Source: Porticoccaceae bacterium
Lineage (GTDB): Bacteria > Pseudomonadota > Gammaproteobacteria > Pseudomonadales > Porticoccaceae
DNA: 9,504 bases
Assembly (NCBI GenBank): GCA_002701765.1
Contig: NZXB01000044.1
Span: 29,603-39,106 of the forward strand
Reading direction: 5' to 3'
In this document: positions 6,973 through 9,504 of the stretch, in pieces
Position numbering within the stretch: position 1 is the first letter of the stretch
Layout of the letters: each line of letters begins with the position of its first letter
Program-made: the position numbers and the translations under genes
The notes under the pieces: generated by a model
Seen by the model: only the letters and a program-made list of their open reading frames with translations
Told to the model about the DNA's origin: nothing
Databases searched by the model: none

Positions 6973-8358
6973 ATGGAAAGCGATCGTTACAGAGAAAAAT
7001 ATAATCGGCATTTATTGCACCCTTGGGGAGATTTATCGTCCCTCGGGCAGGATCATTCGTCTTCGATTATCGATAAAGGCGAGGGGGTTTATGTCTATGA
7101 CTCGGAGGGCAATCGTCTGCTTGATGGGCCTGCGGGCATGTGGTGCATGCAATCCGGATATGGGCGAAAGGAGATAGCTGACGCTGTAGCGACTCAAATA
7201 TTGAATCTTAGCTACGCCACCTCGTTTTCGTTGGTCAATCCGAGAGAAGTTGAACTCGCGGAACGCATTGCGAGTCAAACACCCGGAGACCTAAATCGTG
7301 TCTTTTTTACTACTGGTGGATCAACTGCGGTGGATTCTGCATTGCGACTCTGTCAGCTGGCAAGAAACATCAGAGGTGAGCCAGACAGGAAACATATTCT
7401 GACTCGAGAAAAAGCGTATCATGGCAGCACATATCTTTCAGCTTCGGTTACTGGTAAAGAGCGAGATAAGACTGCGATGGACACCATATCGGAGAATGTT
7501 CATTTTCTCTCGGCGCCATGTTTTTATTATCACCCCCAATTCGAGACCGAGGAATCATTTTGTGACTTTCTGATTCGGGAGTTGGAGGAAAAAATAGAAG
7601 AAATCGGGGCCAAGAATATTATGTGTTTTATCGCGGAACCGATTCTTGCCAGTGGTGGGGTGATTGTCCCGCCCGCTGATTACCATGTCAGATTTTGGGA
7701 AACGATAAAAAAACACGGCATCACCTATATAGCTGATGAGGTGGTAACAGGATTCGGCAGACTAGGCCACTGGTTCGCGTCCGAAGCTGTTTTTGGGATA
7801 ATTCCTGATATAGTCATTTTCGCAAAAGGGCTCACCTCCGGCTACGTGCCTCTGGGAGGTTATGCCGTGTCGGATAGCTTCATGGAAAAGATTAGCGGCG
7901 AGAATTCGGATGGTTGTCTCTACTCGAATGGCTATACATGGTCAGGTAATCCCGTTGCATGTGCGGCCGCACTGGCTAGTTGGGATATATTAGAAAGGGA
8001 AGACCTGCTTGACAATGTAAAAACCTTAGGCCCTTACTTTCAAGCACAACTTCAAACCTTGCGAGATAACCCACTAGTGGGTGATGTCCGAGGTATGGGA
8101 TTAATGGCTGCCGTGGAGATGACTATCCGCGGCAAAGATGAGGCAGATTTATTAGAAAAAGATTACGCTATTGGAGAGATGGTCGACAGGCACTGTCAAG
8201 ACCTCGGCTTGCTAGTACGTCCCTTTATTAATATCTGTATAATTTCTCCACCACTCATCATAACAAAAAGTCAAATTGATGATCTTGTCACAGCTTTGCG
8301 GATTGGGTTACACCGGACGCTTTTGGAACTCCGAGAGGCGGCGGTTTGGATAGACTGA
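6973..8358 (+). CDS. Class III PLP aminotransferase, omega-amine:pyruvate / putrescine aminotransferase-like (SpuC-like)
   Basis: Predicted to move an amino group from an omega-amine or omega-amino acid to a keto acid such as pyruvate. 461 residues from ATG 6973; AAAGG at 6961-6965, 7 bases before, supports this start over an in-frame GTG at 6925 that would overlap the previous gene. Features in order: GEGVYVYDSEGNRLLDGPAG, the phosphate-binding loop TTGGSTAVDSALRL (S117), aromatic stacking in AYHGST (Y149, H150), ADEVVTGFGR with D255 contacting the PLP ring nitrogen, and FAKGLTSGYVPLGG with the Schiff-base lysine K285. The C-terminus has VRPFINICIISPPLIIT. The overall pattern resembles Pseudomonas SpuC (putrescine or spermidine:pyruvate) as I recall it, but SpuC has GSEAND where this has GSTAVD, so it belongs to another subgroup. 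Substrate could be putrescine, 4-aminobutyrate or a product of the upstream enzymes. Confidence 0.87.
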   Translation: MESDRYREKYNRHLLHPWGDLSSLGQDHSSSIIDKGEGVYVYDSEGNRLLDGPAGMWCMQSGYGRKEIADAVATQILNLSYATSFSLVNPREVELAERIASQTPGDLNRVFFTTGGSTAVDSALRLCQLARNIRGEPDRKHILTREKAYHGSTYLSASVTGKERDKTAMDTISENVHFLSAPCFYYHPQFETEESFCDFLIRELEEKIEEIGAKNIMCFIAEPILASGGVIVPPADYHVRFWETIKKHGITYIADEVVTGFGRLGHWFASEAVFGIIPDIVIFAKGLTSGYVPLGGYAVSDSFMEKISGENSDGCLYSNGYTWSGNPVACAAALASWDILEREDLLDNVKTLGPYFQAQLQTLRDNPLVGDVRGMGLMAAVEMTIRGKDEADLLEKDYAIGEMVDRHCQDLGLLVRPFINICIISPPLIITKSQIDDLVTALRIGLHRTLLELREAAVWID

Positions 8359-8379
8359 ACCTTTCTCCATAAGAATCTT

Positions 8380-8391
8380 TTCAAATTTGAA
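8380..8391. repeat. 12-bp perfect palindrome just before the agmatinase gene
   Basis: TTCAAATTTGAA is fully self-complementary and its right end runs into the ribosome binding site at 8390-8395. As RNA it could form only a four-pair stem with a four-base loop, so a strong structure is unlikely; as DNA it could be a small operator. Chance is also possible in an A/T-rich gap. Confidence 0.25.
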
Positions 8392-8395
8392 GGAG
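8390..8395 (+). promoter_or_regulatory. Ribosome binding site fixing a GTG start for agmatinase
   Basis: AAGGAG lies 8 bases before GTG 8404, ideal spacing. The next in-frame ATG (bases 8434-8436) would leave no such signal, and the GTG start gives an N-terminus in line with E. coli SpeB length. Confidence 0.75.
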
Positions 8396-8403
8396 CGATA
8401 ATA

Positions 8404-9315
8404 GTGGTAGATGATCCAAATAACAGCCAGTCCATGTTCTCAAATGTGCATGGCTTTATGGGTATTCCGGTATCCAGAGAGATAGCGAATGCAGACCTAG
8501 TCGTTATGGGAATTCCTTATGACCTAGGCACCACAGGGCGTGCCGGCACTCGTCACGGTCCCCAGGCCGTGCGACTTGCCTCCGCCAATTTGCGATGGGA
8601 GATGAGAGAGAAGCGTCATCCTTGGGGTTTTAGTGCTTTTGAAAGATTGAAGGTCATAGACTTTGGTGATTTGGAGTTTCCTCCTGGCCAATCTGAAGAC
8701 ATGGTTGATCGAGTAATTGATAACGTTGGGAGTGTTCATGCCGCAGGTAAAAAAACGCTGTGTATTGGAGGCGATCATTTCATTACATTACCTCTTTTGA
8801 GGGCAGTTAACAGGCATCGTGGTACCTTAGCTCTTATCCAGTTTGACGCGCATACTGATACTTATGAGGAAAGCGACAAATACGATCATGGAGGTATGTT
8901 TTACACGGCGCCAAAAGAAAATCTTGTCAAGCCAGAACGCTCTATTCAATTAGGGATCAGAACGGCTTATGACCGTGACTGCCATGAATTCAAGGTCATC
9001 CTTGCTGATCAACTCAATGATATGACAATAGGCGAAATTCAGTCAGCAGTCATGCAGTGTGTTGGTAATATGCCCATTTACCTGTCGTTTGACATCGATT
9101 GTCTCGACCCAGCGCATGCCCCAGGGACTGGAACCCCTGTTGTTGGCGGTATTACCACTGATAGAGCCATGAAAATTATTCGCAGTTTGAAAGGATTGAA
9201 CGTCGTCGGTGCGGACGTTGTAGAGGTTGCACCCGCCTATGATCATGCAGAGATTACTGCCTTGGCTGCGGCAACTGTAGGGCTCGAATTGATCTATTTA
9301 ATGGGTTCTGTTTAG
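8404..9315 (+). CDS. speB: Agmatinase (agmatine ureohydrolase)
   Basis: Hydrolyses agmatine to putrescine and urea with two manganese ions; cytosolic. 303 residues from a GTG start, against about 306 in E. coli SpeB. All six metal ligands are present and nearly co-numbered with SpeB: H125 (CIGGDHFITLPLL), D148, H150 and D152 (FDAHTDTY), D230 and D232 (SFDIDCLDPAHAPGTGTP). Other SpeB-like stretches are GIPYDLGTTGRAGTRHGP, DHGGMFYTAPKE, SIQLGIRT and VVEVAPAYDHAEITALAAAT. This similarity along the whole length favours agmatine over arginine, guanidinobutyrate or guanidinopropionate, although ureohydrolase paralogs do switch substrate. It is last in the run, 45 bases after the aminotransferase. 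Its product, putrescine, is the classical substrate of PuuA/PuuB-type enzymes, which gives the cluster a clear entry point. Confidence 0.93.
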   Translation: MVDDPNNSQSMFSNVHGFMGIPVSREIANADLVVMGIPYDLGTTGRAGTRHGPQAVRLASANLRWEMREKRHPWGFSAFERLKVIDFGDLEFPPGQSEDMVDRVIDNVGSVHAAGKKTLCIGGDHFITLPLLRAVNRHRGTLALIQFDAHTDTYEESDKYDHGGMFYTAPKENLVKPERSIQLGIRTAYDRDCHEFKVILADQLNDMTIGEIQSAVMQCVGNMPIYLSFDIDCLDPAHAPGTGTPVVGGITTDRAMKIIRSLKGLNVVGADVVEVAPAYDHAEITALAAATVGLELIYLMGSV

Positions 9316-9324
9316 CCTAAGAGC

Positions 9325-9504
9325 CTATAGTTCGAGGGAATACTTGTAGAATTCATTGTCCTTTTCGTAACCGAGTGACTCATATAGCGCTTGAGCGTTG
9401 ATATTATCGAAAGCTGTCTCGAGATCTATGCGCGACGCTCCGCTTTTCGCGGCCATTTTGTGAGCCTGCTGCATAAGAGACTTACCTATTCCTTTACCTC
9501 TTGT
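9325..9504 (-). CDS. GNAT-family N-acetyltransferase, C-terminal fragment (5' part off the window)
   Basis: The - strand reads 59 residues to a TAG stop at 9325-9327. The fragment opens with TRGKGIGKSLMQQAHKMA, the acetyl-CoA-binding motif (R-x-x-G-x-G), and continues with RIDLETAFDNINAQALYESLGY, the usual end of a GNAT domain where N-x-x-A-x-x-L-Y-x-x-x-G-(F/Y) occurs. The ending EFYKYSLEL is typical of small single-domain members. The substrate cannot be told from this part. The gene converges on agmatinase with only 9 bases between the two stops and no visible terminator hairpin. Confidence 0.85.
   Translation of the reverse strand, partial: TRGKGIGKSLMQQAHKMAAKSGASRIDLETAFDNINAQALYESLGYEKDNEFYKYSLEL

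Noticed and set aside
1..9504. Mobile element, CRISPR array, tRNA or rRNA
   Set aside because: No transposase or integrase motif, spaced direct repeats, tRNA-like fold or rRNA sequence was seen on either strand; nearly all bases are accounted for by coding genes.

Overview
The window is a stretch of bacterial chromosome with tightly packed genes. Seven genes lie on the + strand, followed by the tail of one convergent gene on the - strand. Base composition is moderate and the coding style looks even throughout. No transposase, tRNA, rRNA, CRISPR array or phage gene is visible. The agmatinase and the gamma-glutamylputrescine-type enzymes resemble the E. coli and Pseudomonas proteins as I remember them. 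I therefore lean towards a gammaproteobacterium, perhaps a free-living or marine one, but this is an inference without a database search.

Layout: (1) 1-2106, an ADP-forming acyl-CoA ligase whose first few residues lie off the left edge. (2) 2108-3481, a glutamine-synthetase-like gamma-glutamyl-amine ligase (PuuA-like), starting one base after the ligase stop with its ribosome binding site inside the ligase gene. (3) 3482-3597, the longest non-coding gap (116 bp), A+T-rich, with a perfect 7-bp dyad that could be an operator and a possible promoter. (4) 3598-4908, a Rieske non-heme iron oxygenase alpha subunit of the carnitine/betaine type. (5) 4953-6236, a PuuB/PauB-type FAD amine oxidase. (6) 6246-6956, a GuaA-type class I glutamine amidotransferase or gamma-glutamyl hydrolase. 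(7) 6973-8358, a class III PLP aminotransferase. (8) 8404-9315, agmatinase SpeB. (9) 9325-9504 on the - strand, the C-terminal end of a GNAT acetyltransferase.

How the genes may work together: SpeB would release putrescine and urea from agmatine. The PuuA-like ligase would cap an amine with glutamate, the PuuB-like oxidase would oxidise the free amino end, and the amidotransferase-fold protein is a candidate for removing (or adding) the gamma-glutamyl group. The aminotransferase offers a parallel route for omega-amines, and the acyl-CoA ligase could bring the final carboxylate into central metabolism. The unexpected member is the Rieske oxygenase. Its bridging residue is glutamate rather than aspartate, as in carnitine monooxygenase CntA, which points to an N-methylated or quaternary amine substrate. 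A set of gamma-glutamyl ligase, amidotransferase-fold hydrolase and Rieske oxygenase also recalls aniline degradation (AtdA1/AtdA2/AtdA3), although the oxygenase here is of another subfamily. The most interesting reading is an uncharacterised catabolic pathway for an amine related to agmatine or putrescine, possibly N-methylated. The window shows no aldehyde dehydrogenase, oxygenase reductase, transporter or regulator, so the pathway is incomplete here.
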